From: Candidatus Cloacimonadota bacterium | GTDB lineage: Bacteria > Cloacimonadota > Cloacimonadia > JGIOTU-2 | Length of the DNA stretch: 64,000 bases | Direction of reading: 5' to 3' | Assembly (NCBI GenBank): GCA_016932035.1 | Contig: JAFGDR010000001.1 | Location: forward strand, 1 to 64,000 | Shown: positions 9,680 through 17,923 of the stretch, piece by piece | How the letters are laid out: each line of letters opens with the position of its first letter | Position numbering within the stretch: position 1 is the stretch's first letter | The notes under the pieces: model-generated | The model's input: only the letters and a program-made list of their open reading frames with translations | The model's database searches: none | Told to the model about the DNA's origin: nothing | Translations under genes and position numbers: made by a program

Positions 9680-10417
9680 TTAATACGAATCAATAATTTT
9701 CTGCAGCGAACCGTTCTGTTTCATTTCTGTAATGATCCTATCAAATTCAGGAAGAATATGGACAAATGATGAATTTTTTCCTACACACAAATAGAAATGT
9801 ATCTCATCAAGAGAGTTAGGGATCTCAATAAGTTTGTCTTCAAGTTTCAATTCTTTGATGTTGTACTTGGTCAAGATAGGGGGCTGAACAAAAATATCAC
9901 CCTTCCCGTTTGCAAGTTCGATCAGTACCTGTTTAATGCCCGGCATCCATTCGACATCAAAATCTGCGAGATGCTGTCTTGCCCATCCGCTGCCCGTATA
10001 GTCGAGTAATGTAAAATCCTTCAACTCGGGGAGGTTTGTGATTTTTTGAATTTCTTCCAAACGTTTGTTGTCTTTTTGAGTAAAGAGAACACATCCATCC
10101 GAAACAAGCGGCTCATTGCTGATTTCTGTGTATTCCCTTCTCTCTGGGGTAGGAACTGTGATGAATGCGTCAGCTTCTCCGTCTTGAACCAGTTTCTGGG
10201 CAACATCCCATGAATGTTCTTGATATACAACAGGAATTCCCATTCGATCTCGTACAACTTCATTAATAATATCGATATAAATGCCGTGCGCATTACCTTC
10301 TGCATCTGTCCAGCAATAGGGTGGATAGTCCAGGTAAGTAAATATCATAGGTTTTTGAGAACAGCTTATAAAAAGAACAAGTATGCAAACAATCATAATA
10401 AATACGATCTTTTTCAT
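9680..10417 (-). CDS. amino-acid-type ABC transporter substrate-binding lipoprotein (SBP_bac_3)
   Basis: A 245-residue extracytoplasmic solute-binding protein. I start it at 10417, where GGAGGAAG precedes ATG by eight bases and the product begins with a lipoprotein signal (Cys19). A longer in-frame extension to 10543 lacks these signals. The mature protein shows family 3 binding-protein features: 'FTYLDYPPYCW' at the start, 'GIYIDIINEV' and 'ADAFITVPTPERREY'. It then has the hinge and ends 'F---I-EMKQNGSLQKII'. No ABC permease or ATPase is adjacent, so it is an orphan binding protein whose ligand is not evident. The ZIP-like gene lies just upstream on the same strand. Confidence 0.85.
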   Translation of the reverse strand: MKKIVFIMIVCILVLFISCSQKPMIFTYLDYPPYCWTDAEGNAHGIYIDIINEVVRDRMGIPVVYQEHSWDVAQKLVQDGEADAFITVPTPERREYTEISNEPLVSDGCVLFTQKDNKRLEEIQKITNLPELKDFTLLDYTGSGWARQHLADFDVEWMPGIKQVLIELANGKGDIFVQPPILTKYNIKELKLEDKLIEIPNSLDEIHFYLCVGKNSSFVHILPEFDRIITEMKQNGSLQKIIDSY

Positions 10418-10445
10418 GATAATCTTCCTCCAGATTTTATGGTCA

Positions 10446-11180
10446 TTATAACAATAGTAAAAGCACCGTATACACAGCAGCGCCGCATGCAAAAGCCCAA
10501 AAACTGCTCTGTTTTTCTTCTGGTAATTCTTCTTTGAGCACATTGAGGATCACGCCACCGGCAAGAAAGGCAACAAGCACGCCGGTCATTGCTTCGCTTA
10601 TCTTTGTTGCAAGTCCGACCAACCAGCCAATGAAGATCATGCCGCTCAGGACCCATCTGCCATACTTTTGGTAAGTATCTTTATGAAACTGCCGTAGTGA
10701 ATAGTCGTTAACAAAAAAATGCAGTCCCATTGCAATGGAGAAGAAAATCAGTCCGTATAAATCCTGTTCCTCTCTATGAACAAGGAGGTATCCGATCAAG
10801 GCATTGTAGAGTGCAAATGAAGCTATATGCAGCCAGAAAACACCCTGGCTTGTTGTTGTTTTCGTATGATTGTGCTGGAGTTTCTGTTTCGATTGTGAAA
10901 GCTTCGCCCCTCGTTCAAGTCCGTAAAAAACGATCAATCCTACTAATGCAATGAGATATGCATGATGTTCGATAAATGGGATGAAGTTCCAATGTGTGGA
11001 GAGATGCTGTTGAGTGAGCTCCAACTCAGGAAAGATATGAATAAATACGTATGAGACCGAGACTCCACCTGCAAAAGAGAGCCATGCACGACGCGAACCG
11101 TGTTTTGTTACATGAAATCTTTCTGCAAACAGGTGGATTAGCACAAATAAGACTGTTATAATTGCCTGTAACCAGATCAT
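10446..11180 (-). CDS. ZIP-like multi-pass membrane protein
   Basis: A 244-residue integral membrane protein with about seven or eight hydrophobic segments. A histidine-containing loop ('LQHNHTKT', about residues 101-108) sits near the middle. The segments 'AMGLHFFVND' and 'AFLAGGVILNVLKEELPEE' resemble transmembrane helices 4 and 5 of ZIP metal transporters, where His and Glu bind zinc or iron. The resemblance is partial: the canonical HN--EG pair in helix 4 reads HFFVND. It could be a divergent transporter or a ZIP-derived protein with another role. The next gene on the same strand, 28 bases downstream, is the solute-binding lipoprotein. Confidence 0.55.
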   Translation of the reverse strand: MIWLQAIITVLFVLIHLFAERFHVTKHGSRRAWLSFAGGVSVSYVFIHIFPELELTQQHLSTHWNFIPFIEHHAYLIALVGLIVFYGLERGAKLSQSKQKLQHNHTKTTTSQGVFWLHIASFALYNALIGYLLVHREEQDLYGLIFFSIAMGLHFFVNDYSLRQFHKDTYQKYGRWVLSGMIFIGWLVGLATKISEAMTGVLVAFLAGGVILNVLKEELPEEKQSSFWAFACGAAVYTVLLLLL

Positions 11181-11261
11181 ACTGTAAATTTTCCTCTTAC
11201 TGAATCATTAATATTAAATCAAAAAACTTAATGAGACTGATGTTTCATAGAAAATGATGTC

Positions 11262-11291
11262 AATAAAAAGGCGAGAATTAGTATTCTCGCC
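11262..11291 (-). terminator. intrinsic terminator of the Ig-like lipoprotein gene
   Basis: On the minus strand, GGCGAGAAT / ATTCTCGCC forms a perfect 9-bp stem with a 4-base loop. It is followed directly by CTTTTTATTG, 37 bases after the stop at 11328. The GC-rich stem plus T-run is a classical rho-independent terminator. Confidence 0.85.
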
Positions 11292-11327
11292 AGTGAAATA
11301 TATTCTATTTTAGAAATATTGAAGCTA

Positions 11328-11963
11328 CTACTTTGTTTCCGTTACAGTAAAATGATATTCTTCGCTGTACTTTGTACTCATTCCAAAGGCATCGACTGCT
11401 TTTACTTTCCACGTTGCTGCACCGTAAATTGTGTAATCGATCGTTTGTGAATTGGTGGCAGGAGTGAGGGGGAATGTTACACTATTGATAACGAGGTCAA
11501 CTTCATATGATAAAGCATTATCAATAGCAGTCCAGGTAAGATTAACAGGATACTGAAGGGTTGCATTGTTGGCTGGTGTCAATGGTTTTGGTGTTATGTA
11601 TGCTTGTTCGGAAAGAGTAACATCGACAGATTTTGTTGTTGTTTTATCATCACTGTCGGTAGCTTCCACTTTTATAGTATGATCCGCTGAATCTGTGAAC
11701 CAATATGTATGCCACTCACATGTATAATTTTTACTATCTGTTGATTGGTACAGGCAAACTGAGTCAGCATAAATCGACACAGAGACAATACTTTTAGTAT
11801 CTTCTACAGACACCTCAATGGTGTAAATCGAGTCATTGATCGTTTCATTGTTTTGTGGATGAACAAATGTAATAGTAGGTGATTCATTTGAACCTGTGCT
11901 TGATGAACATGACATAAGGAAAGCAAGACTGAGTAATGTTAAACCTAAAATTATTTTTTTCAT
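11328..11963 (-). CDS. Ig-like/fibronectin-like surface lipoprotein
   Basis: A 211-residue predicted lipoprotein. The signal peptide ends in 'FLMSC' (Cys19) and is followed by a serine-rich linker. The first domain (about residues 27-117) looks like a bacterial Ig-like domain: 'I-FVHPQNNETI', 'V-VED-K-I--V-IYAD' and 'HTIKVEATDSDDKTTT'. The second (about 123-208) has a fibronectin-III/SusE-like pattern, 'PLTPANNATLQYPVNLTW' with 'ALSYEVDLVI' and 'WKVKAVDAFG'. Such lipoproteins usually act as adhesive or scaffold modules on the outer membrane. It is transcribed alone and ends in a strong terminator. Confidence 0.75.
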   Translation of the reverse strand: MKKIILGLTLLSLAFLMSCSSSTGSNESPTITFVHPQNNETINDSIYTIEVSVEDTKSIVSVSIYADSVCLYQSTDSKNYTCEWHTYWFTDSADHTIKVEATDSDDKTTTKSVDVTLSEQAYITPKPLTPANNATLQYPVNLTWTAIDNALSYEVDLVINSVTFPLTPATNSQTIDYTIYGAATWKVKAVDAFGMSTKYSEEYHFTVTETK

Positions 11964-12059
11964 AGTTAAATCTCCAACATAATAATAGCATTTTTCAAAT
12001 TTGATACATTGAAAAGGTCAAGTAAATAGTATTTTATTTTATATGTAATTGATAGAAAG

Positions 12060-12133
12060 CGCGCCCGCCCCGATTCGAACAGGGAACCGTCTGATCCGTA
12101 GTCAGGTGCTCTATCCAGTTGAGCTACGGGCGC
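12060..12133 (-). tRNA. tRNA-Arg(ACG)
   Basis: The minus strand folds as a full cloverleaf. The acceptor GCGCCCG / CGGGCGC carries discriminator G73, the D-arm is GCTC/GAGC, and the anticodon loop CTACGGA gives ACG at 34-36. The T-loop is TTCGAAT. The first anticodon-stem pair (C27/A43) is mismatched. CCA is not encoded. A34 is expected to be edited to inosine to read CGU/CGC/CGA. Confidence 0.93.
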
Positions 12134-12152
12134 AGATGATTGTATGAATGAG

Positions 12153-12239
12153 TGGTGCAGAAGAGGGGACTCGAACCCCTACATCCTTGCGGACACAAGA
12201 TCCTTAGTCTTGCGCGTCTGCCAGTTCCGCCACTTCTGC
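12153..12239 (-). tRNA. tRNA-Leu with anticodon AAG
   Basis: A class II tRNA with a long variable arm and encoded CCA. The acceptor is GCAGAAG / CTTCTGC with discriminator A. The anticodon stem CAAGA/TCTTG encloses the loop CTAAGGA, giving A34 A35 G36 and G37. The T-arm is GGGG-TTCGAGT-CCCC. The body closely resembles the tRNA-Leu(UAG) at 20631-20717. An A34 leucine tRNA is uncommon in bacteria, which normally use GAG for CUY codons. Confidence 0.9.
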
Positions 12240-12246
12240 ACGAAAT

Positions 12247-12621
12247 TTATTGTTCTTGAGTTCCTGTTTCTTCAGGTATTACTTCAAAACCTTCGGGGAG
12301 TGTTGCAGGTGCATCTTGAGGAGTTTGGTCACTTTGATCAATTTCCTTTTGAAGTTCTTCTGAAACCTGCCCGGCTTCTTTCTGCATTTGGGTCGGCTTA
12401 AGCGTAAGCGCAAGTAAGATGGTTAGCACCATGAATGCACCGCCGAGAACACGGGTGGTTTTTTTTAAGAAATTGGAAGCACTTTGTCCGCCAAAAACGG
12501 TGTCACCACCACCTCCACCGAAAGCACCACCGAGCCCTCCACCTTTGCTTGACTGCAAAAGCACTGAGATCACCAATGCGATACACACAATAACATGTAT
12601 TATAAGTAAGAACGTGTACAT
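12247..12621 (-). CDS. secG: protein-export membrane protein SecG
   Basis: A 124-residue SecG, the auxiliary subunit of the SecYEG translocon. Two transmembrane helices (about residues 1-22 and 51-72) flank the characteristic glycine-rich loop 'LLQSSKGGGLGGAFGGGGG' and 'FGG-SA-NFLKKTT'. The C-terminal 45 residues form an acidic, glutamine- and proline-rich cytoplasmic tail that is longer than in E. coli. I prefer ATG 12621 over a TTG at 12630 because an AGGT ribosome-site remnant is spaced eight bases from the ATG. The gene lies eight bases from the tRNA-Leu gene, which is on the same strand downstream, so both may share a transcript. Confidence 0.93.
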   Translation of the reverse strand: MYTFLLIIHVIVCIALVISVLLQSSKGGGLGGAFGGGGGDTVFGGQSASNFLKKTTRVLGGAFMVLTILLALTLKPTQMQKEAGQVSEELQKEIDQSDQTPQDAPATLPEGFEVIPEETGTQEQ

Positions 12622-12712
12622 AAATTTCAACCTAAGTCATTTTATTGGAACATAAAAGCAATGTGTGGTATTTTACTGTCAAATTATTTAAAGAAATTGG
12701 ATCCATGAATAT

Positions 12713-13711
12713 CTATTCATTTTTCATGAATTGATAATTCGTTCCAATCTTCTCATACACCTCTTGGATTGTTTGCGTAGCTATTTTCTGACTATGAGCG
12801 ATTCCTGCATCAAGAACATCTCGGATATACCCGATATCATCAAGGAGTTTGAGTTTTTTCTCCCTGATCGGAGCAAGTTCGTTGGCAATATTTTCAGCCA
12901 GGATCTTCTTGCATTGGATACAACCGATACCTGCATTTCTACATCCTTCAGCACAATGTGCGATCTGATCCTTTGTTGAGAAGAGTTGATGCAACGAAAA
13001 GATGTTACAGACCTTTGGATCGCCCGGATCAGTTTTTCTTACTCTTTGAGGATCGGTAACTGCGACAGATATTTTTTTCCAAATTTCATCAGGTGTTTCA
13101 TCGATATAGAGGCAGTTATTGAGTGATTTACTCATCTTTGCCTGTCCATCAAGGCCACGCACCAGTGCACCTTCGCACGTAATGGCTTTTGGTTCGGGAA
13201 ATGTATCACCGAAAACATTATTGAATCTGCGAACGATCTCACGCGTCAATTCAAGATGTGGAAGCTGGTCTTCTCCAACAGGTACTGCTTCAGCTTTGTA
13301 TAAGACTATGTCAGCAGCCATGAGTACCGGATAGTCCATCAAACCCATATTGACATTGTCAGTAAAACGCTTTGATTTATCTTTAAAAGTCGGGACTCGT
13401 TCAAGCCATGAAATTGGAGTAACAGTATTTAATATCCAGGTAAGTTCAGTGTGTTCTTTTACTTTGGACTGGATCATGAGGATACATTTTTCCGGATCTA
13501 GACCTGCAGCGAGATACGTGGCAGCACAATCAAGCACTCGTTCTTCCATGCCTTCATGATCGTAAGGAATGGTCATAGAGTGATAATCGACAATACCCCA
13601 GATGCAGTCATACTCGTCCTGCAACCCGATCCAGTTCTTGATCGCACCAAGATAGTTACCAATATGCAATTTTCCGCTGGGCTGTATGCCGCTAAAGATT
13701 CTTTTTCTCAT
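12713..13711 (-). CDS. trpS: tryptophanyl-tRNA synthetase with iron-sulfur-type cysteine motif
   Basis: A 332-residue class I aminoacyl-tRNA synthetase that charges tRNA-Trp. The ATP-binding HIGH motif is 'HIGN' at 16-19 and KMSKS is at 192-196. The C-terminal tRNA-binding part has four cysteines at 235, 257, 264 and 267 (C-x21-C-x6-C-x2-C). This nearly equals the C-x22-C-x6-C-x2-C motif that holds a [4Fe-4S] cluster near the anticodon in Thermotoga maritima TrpRS, and the local sequence 'GC--A-IGC--CKK' also agrees. The gene start overlaps the rimO stop by four bases (ATGA), so it is translationally coupled to rimO. Confidence 0.96.
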   Translation of the reverse strand: MRKRIFSGIQPSGKLHIGNYLGAIKNWIGLQDEYDCIWGIVDYHSMTIPYDHEGMEERVLDCAATYLAAGLDPEKCILMIQSKVKEHTELTWILNTVTPISWLERVPTFKDKSKRFTDNVNMGLMDYPVLMAADIVLYKAEAVPVGEDQLPHLELTREIVRRFNNVFGDTFPEPKAITCEGALVRGLDGQAKMSKSLNNCLYIDETPDEIWKKISVAVTDPQRVRKTDPGDPKVCNIFSLHQLFSTKDQIAHCAEGCRNAGIGCIQCKKILAENIANELAPIREKKLKLLDDIGYIRDVLDAGIAHSQKIATQTIQEVYEKIGTNYQFMKNE

Positions 13712-15015
13712 GTGTTACTCCTGTATTTTTTTACCGGAAGAGCAATAAGATCATACTCAAGACTATCCACAATCTCAACTTCAACAAGATCACCGACCTC
13801 AACTTCTGCTTTTTCAAGATAAATAATTCCATCGATGTCCGGTGCATCGAATTGGGAACGGCACTCATAGATTTTTGGCTTGATTTTCTTGTCAACTATA
13901 ACAGTCAATTTATTGCCGATAAAGCCCTGTAGTTTTTCTTGAGAAATCGATTTCTGGGTTTCCATAATACGATCATATCTTTTTTGTTTTACATTCTCAG
14001 GAACTTGGTTGGGTAACAAGGCTGCTTGTGTTCCATCTTCCTGAAAATAGGTAAATGCTCCGAGATGATCGAACTGTTCCTTTTTGACAAGATCGAGGAG
14101 TTCCTGGAAATCTTGATCGGTTTCACCGGGAAATCCAACGATGAGAGTAGTTCTGATTGATATGTTGGGCACAATGGTTCTGATCAAAGAAAGTGCAAGC
14201 AGAATATCCTCTTTTGATGTTTTCCTGTTCATCGAGTGAAGAATGTTATCACTGATATGCTGAATAGGGATATCGATATATTTGAGGATATGCTTGCTAT
14301 TCCTGATCGTTACAAGTAACTCTTCGGTCACATGCTGGGGATTTACATAGAGCAATCGTAACCAATGCAGATTTTGAATATTGTCCAATCTTTGTAGAAG
14401 TTCTACCAGCCGGCTTTCACCGTAAATATCGATCCCATAATTTCCGATGTCTTGTGCAATAACGATTATTTCTTTAACACCTTGATCAACTAGCTGCTGG
14501 GCTTCATCAATAATATCTTCAATTGATTTGCTTCGAACAGGTCCTCGAATGTATGGAATTGCACAATACGAACAAAAATTTTCACAGCCATCGCTGATAC
14601 GCAGATAGGCATAATGTTTGGGAGTAAGAATGAAACGTTTATCTTCAAATTGTTTATATGAACTGAGAGTTCGAGTGATACCTGAAATATTATCTAGATC
14701 AAAAAAGTAGTCGACTTCCGATAAGGACTTTTGCAGATCTTCTTTATACCTTTGAACAAGGCATCCAGTGACGATGAGCTTTTGACCCATACCCTTGTTT
14801 TTTAAACGTGCAAAATCCAATATTACATCAATTGATTCCTCTTTTGCAGGTTCAATGAATCCACAAGTATTCACGATCAGAATTTCTGCCTTTTCTGGAT
14901 CATGTGTTATTTCTAAACCAGCATCGCAAAGGTTTGAAACGATCACCTCGCTATCAACCAGGTTTTTTGGGCATCCGAGTGTTTCTATGTAGAATGATCT
15001 TTTTTTTCTTGCCAT
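13708..15015 (-). CDS. rimO: ribosomal protein S12 methylthiotransferase RimO
   Basis: A 435-residue radical-SAM enzyme that methylthiolates an aspartate of ribosomal protein S12. The N-terminal MTTase domain contains C15, C51 and C85 for one [4Fe-4S] cluster. The radical-SAM motif C144-x3-C148-x2-C151 binds the second. A TRAM domain occupies the last 65 residues. The N terminus 'IETLGCPKNLVDSE' and the segment 'DGCENFCSYCAIP-IRG' are typical of RimO rather than MiaB ('GC--N--DSE' and 'GC---C--C--P--RG'). It is the first gene of a rimO-trpS unit. Confidence 0.95.
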   Translation of the reverse strand: MARKKRSFYIETLGCPKNLVDSEVIVSNLCDAGLEITHDPEKAEILIVNTCGFIEPAKEESIDVILDFARLKNKGMGQKLIVTGCLVQRYKEDLQKSLSEVDYFFDLDNISGITRTLSSYKQFEDKRFILTPKHYAYLRISDGCENFCSYCAIPYIRGPVRSKSIEDIIDEAQQLVDQGVKEIIVIAQDIGNYGIDIYGESRLVELLQRLDNIQNLHWLRLLYVNPQHVTEELLVTIRNSKHILKYIDIPIQHISDNILHSMNRKTSKEDILLALSLIRTIVPNISIRTTLIVGFPGETDQDFQELLDLVKKEQFDHLGAFTYFQEDGTQAALLPNQVPENVKQKRYDRIMETQKSISQEKLQGFIGNKLTVIVDKKIKPKIYECRSQFDAPDIDGIIYLEKAEVEVGDLVEVEIVDSLEYDLIALPVKKYRSNT

Positions 15016-15135
15016 GAATAGAACCTAAACCTAAATATGTAAGAGAAGCAAGAAATAAAAAACTTGCTTCAAAATTTCAGGTCTCAGAAAAATGTCATCT
15101 AAAATGAAAACGAATTAAACTAATATGAGGTTTTT

Positions 15136-15324
15136 ATGTCAAAGAAATGTGAAATATGCGGAAAAAGCCCGATGTTTGGACATAATAGAAGTAAATCAGA
15201 TAGACGTACGAACCGTCGCTGGGATCCTAATCTGCAAAAGATTTCGGTCGAGGTTGATGGAACAGTCAAGAAGATGACTGTATGTTCAAGCTGTATAAAA
15301 AGCGGGAAAGTGAAAAAAGCATAA
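15136..15324 (+). CDS. rpmB: 50S ribosomal protein L28
   Basis: A 62-residue L28 of the large ribosomal subunit. The typical 'C-ICGK-P-FG-N-SHS---T-RRW-PNLQ' pattern is visible with 'GHNRSKSDRRTNRRWDPNLQ'. Two CxxC pairs (C4/C7 and C49/C52) make this the zinc-binding version of the protein. An SD-like GAGG precedes the start by five bases. It is followed after 19 bases by the HtrA gene. The 120 bases upstream separate it from the divergent rimO and should hold promoters for both. Confidence 0.95.
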   Translation: MSKKCEICGKSPMFGHNRSKSDRRTNRRWDPNLQKISVEVDGTVKKMTVCSSCIKSGKVKKA

Positions 15325-15343
15325 CGAAACGGAGGTTACGTAT

Positions 15344-16804
15344 ATGTTCAGCCGAAGAGTGAAATATTCATTGATCATTCTTTTGTTGGTAATGTGTTTT
15401 TCAACAAGCGCATTCGCATCGATTCCACTCGTTGATAATGATGGGCATAGTCCCTTTGTAAAGATCGTTGATGATCTTATCGGGACTGTTGTCAATATCA
15501 AAGTTGAATGGGAAGTTTCGAATAATTATAAACAATATTCGTCACCTTTTCCTTTCAATGATGATTTTTTTAAGTTTTTCTTTCCACAGCCGGATAATAA
15601 AAGACGTTCCATTGGATACGGCTCCGGTTTTATTTTCAGGAAAGAGGGGAAAGAGGTGTATATTCTCACCAACAATCATGTTGTTGGAAAAAGTGATGAC
15701 GCAAAGATCACTGTCACACTGCACGATCAGATGGAATATAATGCTGAAGTTGTTGGTTTGGATGACAAAACAGATGTTGCGGTAATAAAGATCGAAGTTG
15801 AAAAGGGTGCTGACATCGCTATTGCACCACTTGGTGATTCTGATTGGATAAAAGTTGGTGATTGGGTTATAGCAATTGGTAATCCTTTCTCGGAAAATTT
15901 GCAGGGTACGGTAACCACAGGTGTGGTGAGTGCAAAAGGACGGGCGAATCTCAATTTTGGAGAAGATTCACCGATGTATCAGGATTATATTCAAACCGAT
16001 GCAGCTATCAATCCTGGTAACAGCGGAGGTCCTCTCGTTGATATCAATGGTAATGTGATCGGTATCAATGCTGCGATCTCTTCAGTGAGTGGTGGAAATA
16101 TTGGTATCGGATTTGCAATTCCAATCAATATTGTAAAAGCTCTTATTGACGATCTGATCGATAAGGGATTTGTCGAGAGAGCATATCTTGGGATTTTACC
16201 TCAGGAAGTGACTCCTGCGTTGCAGAAAAGTTTGGATCTCCCGAATCTTGAAGGTGTTCTGATTGGAAAGGTTGAGGATGATACACCCGCAGAAAAAGCT
16301 GGATTGAAAAAACGTGATGTGATCATCGAGTTCGATGGAGAACCGGTGAAGAACATCAATAAATTTAGACTTATGGTAGCCAACAAACAGGTCGGTGATA
16401 AGATTTCCATGACAATTTTACGTGATGGAAAAAAGATCACCAAGACTGCACAGCTTGAAGCATATCCAGACACGGTTGTTGCAGCAAAATCGCCATCCAA
16501 GGAAGATGGAAAAGCATGGCTGGGCATCGAAGTAAAAAGTCTCGATTCGGATTTTGCAAAACAGTTGAATTTGAAAATTGACAAAGGAGTAATCATTTCT
16601 AAGATTGACGTTGATTCTCCTGCGTATGATTCAAATCTCAATGTTGGCGATGTCATTCTTGAACTCGGAGACGAGGAGATAGAAAGTACGAAAGATTATA
16701 ATAAGGCAGTTGAAAAGTTGAAAGACAGCGATACTGAATCCGTGCTTCTCTATGTACTCACCCCTCCGCAGTTCTATCATTATGTAGCGATTAAAGTTCA
16801 ATAA
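15344..16804 (+). CDS. degP: DegP/HtrA family periplasmic serine protease with two PDZ domains
   Basis: A 486-residue periplasmic protease-chaperone that degrades misfolded envelope proteins. It has a signal peptide (cleavage near residue 26) and a trypsin-like domain with catalytic His112 ('TNNHVV'), Asp144 ('DKTDVAV') and Ser227 ('NPGNSGGP'). Two PDZ domains follow (about residues 280-370 and 390-480), giving the DegP/DegQ architecture. A phenylalanine-rich loop (about 68-82, 'FPFNDDFFKFFF') lies between signal and protease domain, like the LA loop region of HtrA proteins. The start follows GGAGG. It probably shares a transcript with rpmB. Confidence 0.95.
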   Translation: MFSRRVKYSLIILLLVMCFSTSAFASIPLVDNDGHSPFVKIVDDLIGTVVNIKVEWEVSNNYKQYSSPFPFNDDFFKFFFPQPDNKRRSIGYGSGFIFRKEGKEVYILTNNHVVGKSDDAKITVTLHDQMEYNAEVVGLDDKTDVAVIKIEVEKGADIAIAPLGDSDWIKVGDWVIAIGNPFSENLQGTVTTGVVSAKGRANLNFGEDSPMYQDYIQTDAAINPGNSGGPLVDINGNVIGINAAISSVSGGNIGIGFAIPINIVKALIDDLIDKGFVERAYLGILPQEVTPALQKSLDLPNLEGVLIGKVEDDTPAEKAGLKKRDVIIEFDGEPVKNINKFRLMVANKQVGDKISMTILRDGKKITKTAQLEAYPDTVVAAKSPSKEDGKAWLGIEVKSLDSDFAKQLNLKIDKGVIISKIDVDSPAYDSNLNVGDVILELGDEEIESTKDYNKAVEKLKDSDTESVLLYVLTPPQFYHYVAIKVQ

Positions 16805-16880
16805 GATAGAGAAAATCAAACATTAAGGGAACTGGAAAAAGCGTTAATTGGTAGTATCTTTCAACGAAAAGTAGAAACTT

Positions 16881-17765
16881 TTGGCAGCAAAAATAATTCC
16901 AATGAATCCTGCTGAGGATAGGGGACTGCAAAAATATCTTTCTGATATTGCAGATTTTCCCACACTAAGCCGCGAAGAAGAGCGTGAGCTGGTTACAAAA
17001 GCCCAAGCCGGTGACGAGAAAGCTATGAACAAACTTATTGAAAGCAATCTCAAATTTGTTGTGAAAGTTGCCAGTAAATTCCAGGGAAAAGGACTCAGCT
17101 TATCCGAACTTATTAGCGAAGGTAATCTTGGTCTCATTAAAGCGATCAAGCGATTCGACCTCAGCAAGGAAACAAAACTAATAACCTATGCAGTATGGTG
17201 GATCCAGCAGTCGATCCAATATGCGATCTATGAGAAGAACCGACTGATCAGAATTCCTGCTAAGACTATTACAACCATCAGCAAGATAGAGGATGCACGA
17301 AGGAAACACCGAGCGAAAAGCGGCGAAGAAGCAACAGCTCAAGAAATTGCAGAAAAAGTGGATGTTAAAGAGGAAAAAGCTCTTGAACTCATGAATACCA
17401 CCACGGACATTGTTCCTCTTGAAAGTATGTATGGAGATACAGATGCTCTTTCCAGGATGGCTGCAAGAAAAGTCGCTGCTCCGTCCTTCCAAGAAGACCT
17501 TATCGATCCTAAGAAAATTTATTATCGAAAAAAACTTCATGAGAAGATCAATAAAAAGCTCGAAAAACTCAATCCACGAGATGCTAGGATAATCCAAGAA
17601 TATTTCGGCTTTGGTGAAGAGGACAAAGGTAAGAATTTTGCTCAGATAGCCCGGGAGCTTGGACTATCACGGGAACGCGTCCGCCAGATATTCAAACAGA
17701 TACTTGAAGAGCTACGAAAAGAAGCTGTTAGCGAGGTAGATATAGATTATCTGTTAGGGATTTAA
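16881..17765 (+). CDS. rpoD: RpoD-type sigma factor, short form
   Basis: A 294-residue sigma-70 factor. Region 1.2 is at about 16-45 ('LQKYLSDI-DFP-LS-EEE-EL') and region 2 at about 55-125 ('NLKFVVKVA', 'DLI-EGN-GLIKA--RFD' equivalent and 'TYAVWWIQQSI'). Regions 3 and 4 end in the helix-turn-helix 'NFAQIARELGLSRERVRQI'. It lacks the acidic region 1.1 and the large non-conserved region, as in RpoD of several FCB lineages, so it is probably the primary sigma factor. The start is uncertain: TTG 16881 gives 294 residues and ATG 16902 gives 287, and neither has a clear ribosome site. A strong terminator follows. Confidence 0.9.
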   Translation: MAAKIIPMNPAEDRGLQKYLSDIADFPTLSREEERELVTKAQAGDEKAMNKLIESNLKFVVKVASKFQGKGLSLSELISEGNLGLIKAIKRFDLSKETKLITYAVWWIQQSIQYAIYEKNRLIRIPAKTITTISKIEDARRKHRAKSGEEATAQEIAEKVDVKEEKALELMNTTTDIVPLESMYGDTDALSRMAARKVAAPSFQEDLIDPKKIYYRKKLHEKINKKLEKLNPRDARIIQEYFGFGEEDKGKNFAQIARELGLSRERVRQIFKQILEELRKEAVSEVDIDYLLGI

Positions 17766-17789
17766 TACCTTAAAATTCGTCCCTAGCAG

Positions 17790-17817
17790 AGAGCAGTTAC
17801 AAACTGCTCTTTTTTTA
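17790..17817 (+). terminator. intrinsic terminator of the sigma factor gene
   Basis: A 9-bp stem AGAGCAGTT / AACTGCTCT with a 3-base ACA loop is followed by seven T residues, 25 bases after the rpoD stop. This is a textbook rho-independent terminator. Confidence 0.93.
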
Positions 17818-17851
17818 TACGTAAGTTAGATGATGGGCATGTGAACAAAAC

Positions 17852-17899
17852 TTGACAGCATATAGCGCTGTCAAAAATCGGGCTTCTATCCGATTTTTG
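17852..17899 (+). promoter_or_regulatory. two abutting hairpins in the valS leader
   Basis: TTGACAGC / GCTGTCAA (17852-17859 with 17867-17874) forms one perfect stem-loop. CAAAAATCGG / CCGATTTTTG (17872-17881 with 17890-17899) forms a second. They share the bases 17872-17874, so they are partly exclusive. The second stem ends in a T-rich arm, like an attenuator. The ribosome site and ATG of valS follow 25 bases later. No T-box consensus is visible. Confidence 0.5.
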
Positions 17900-17923
17900 T
17901 TGCTGAACATCAAAGGAGTAGCC

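Noticed and set aside
12144-12401. Plus-strand open frame across tRNA-Leu and secG
   Set aside because: It runs antisense through the tRNA gene and the SecG coding region and has no independent support.
17818-17923. T-box riboswitch before valS
   Set aside because: No AGGGTGG-type T-box sequence or specifier-loop architecture is visible in the about 100-base leader.
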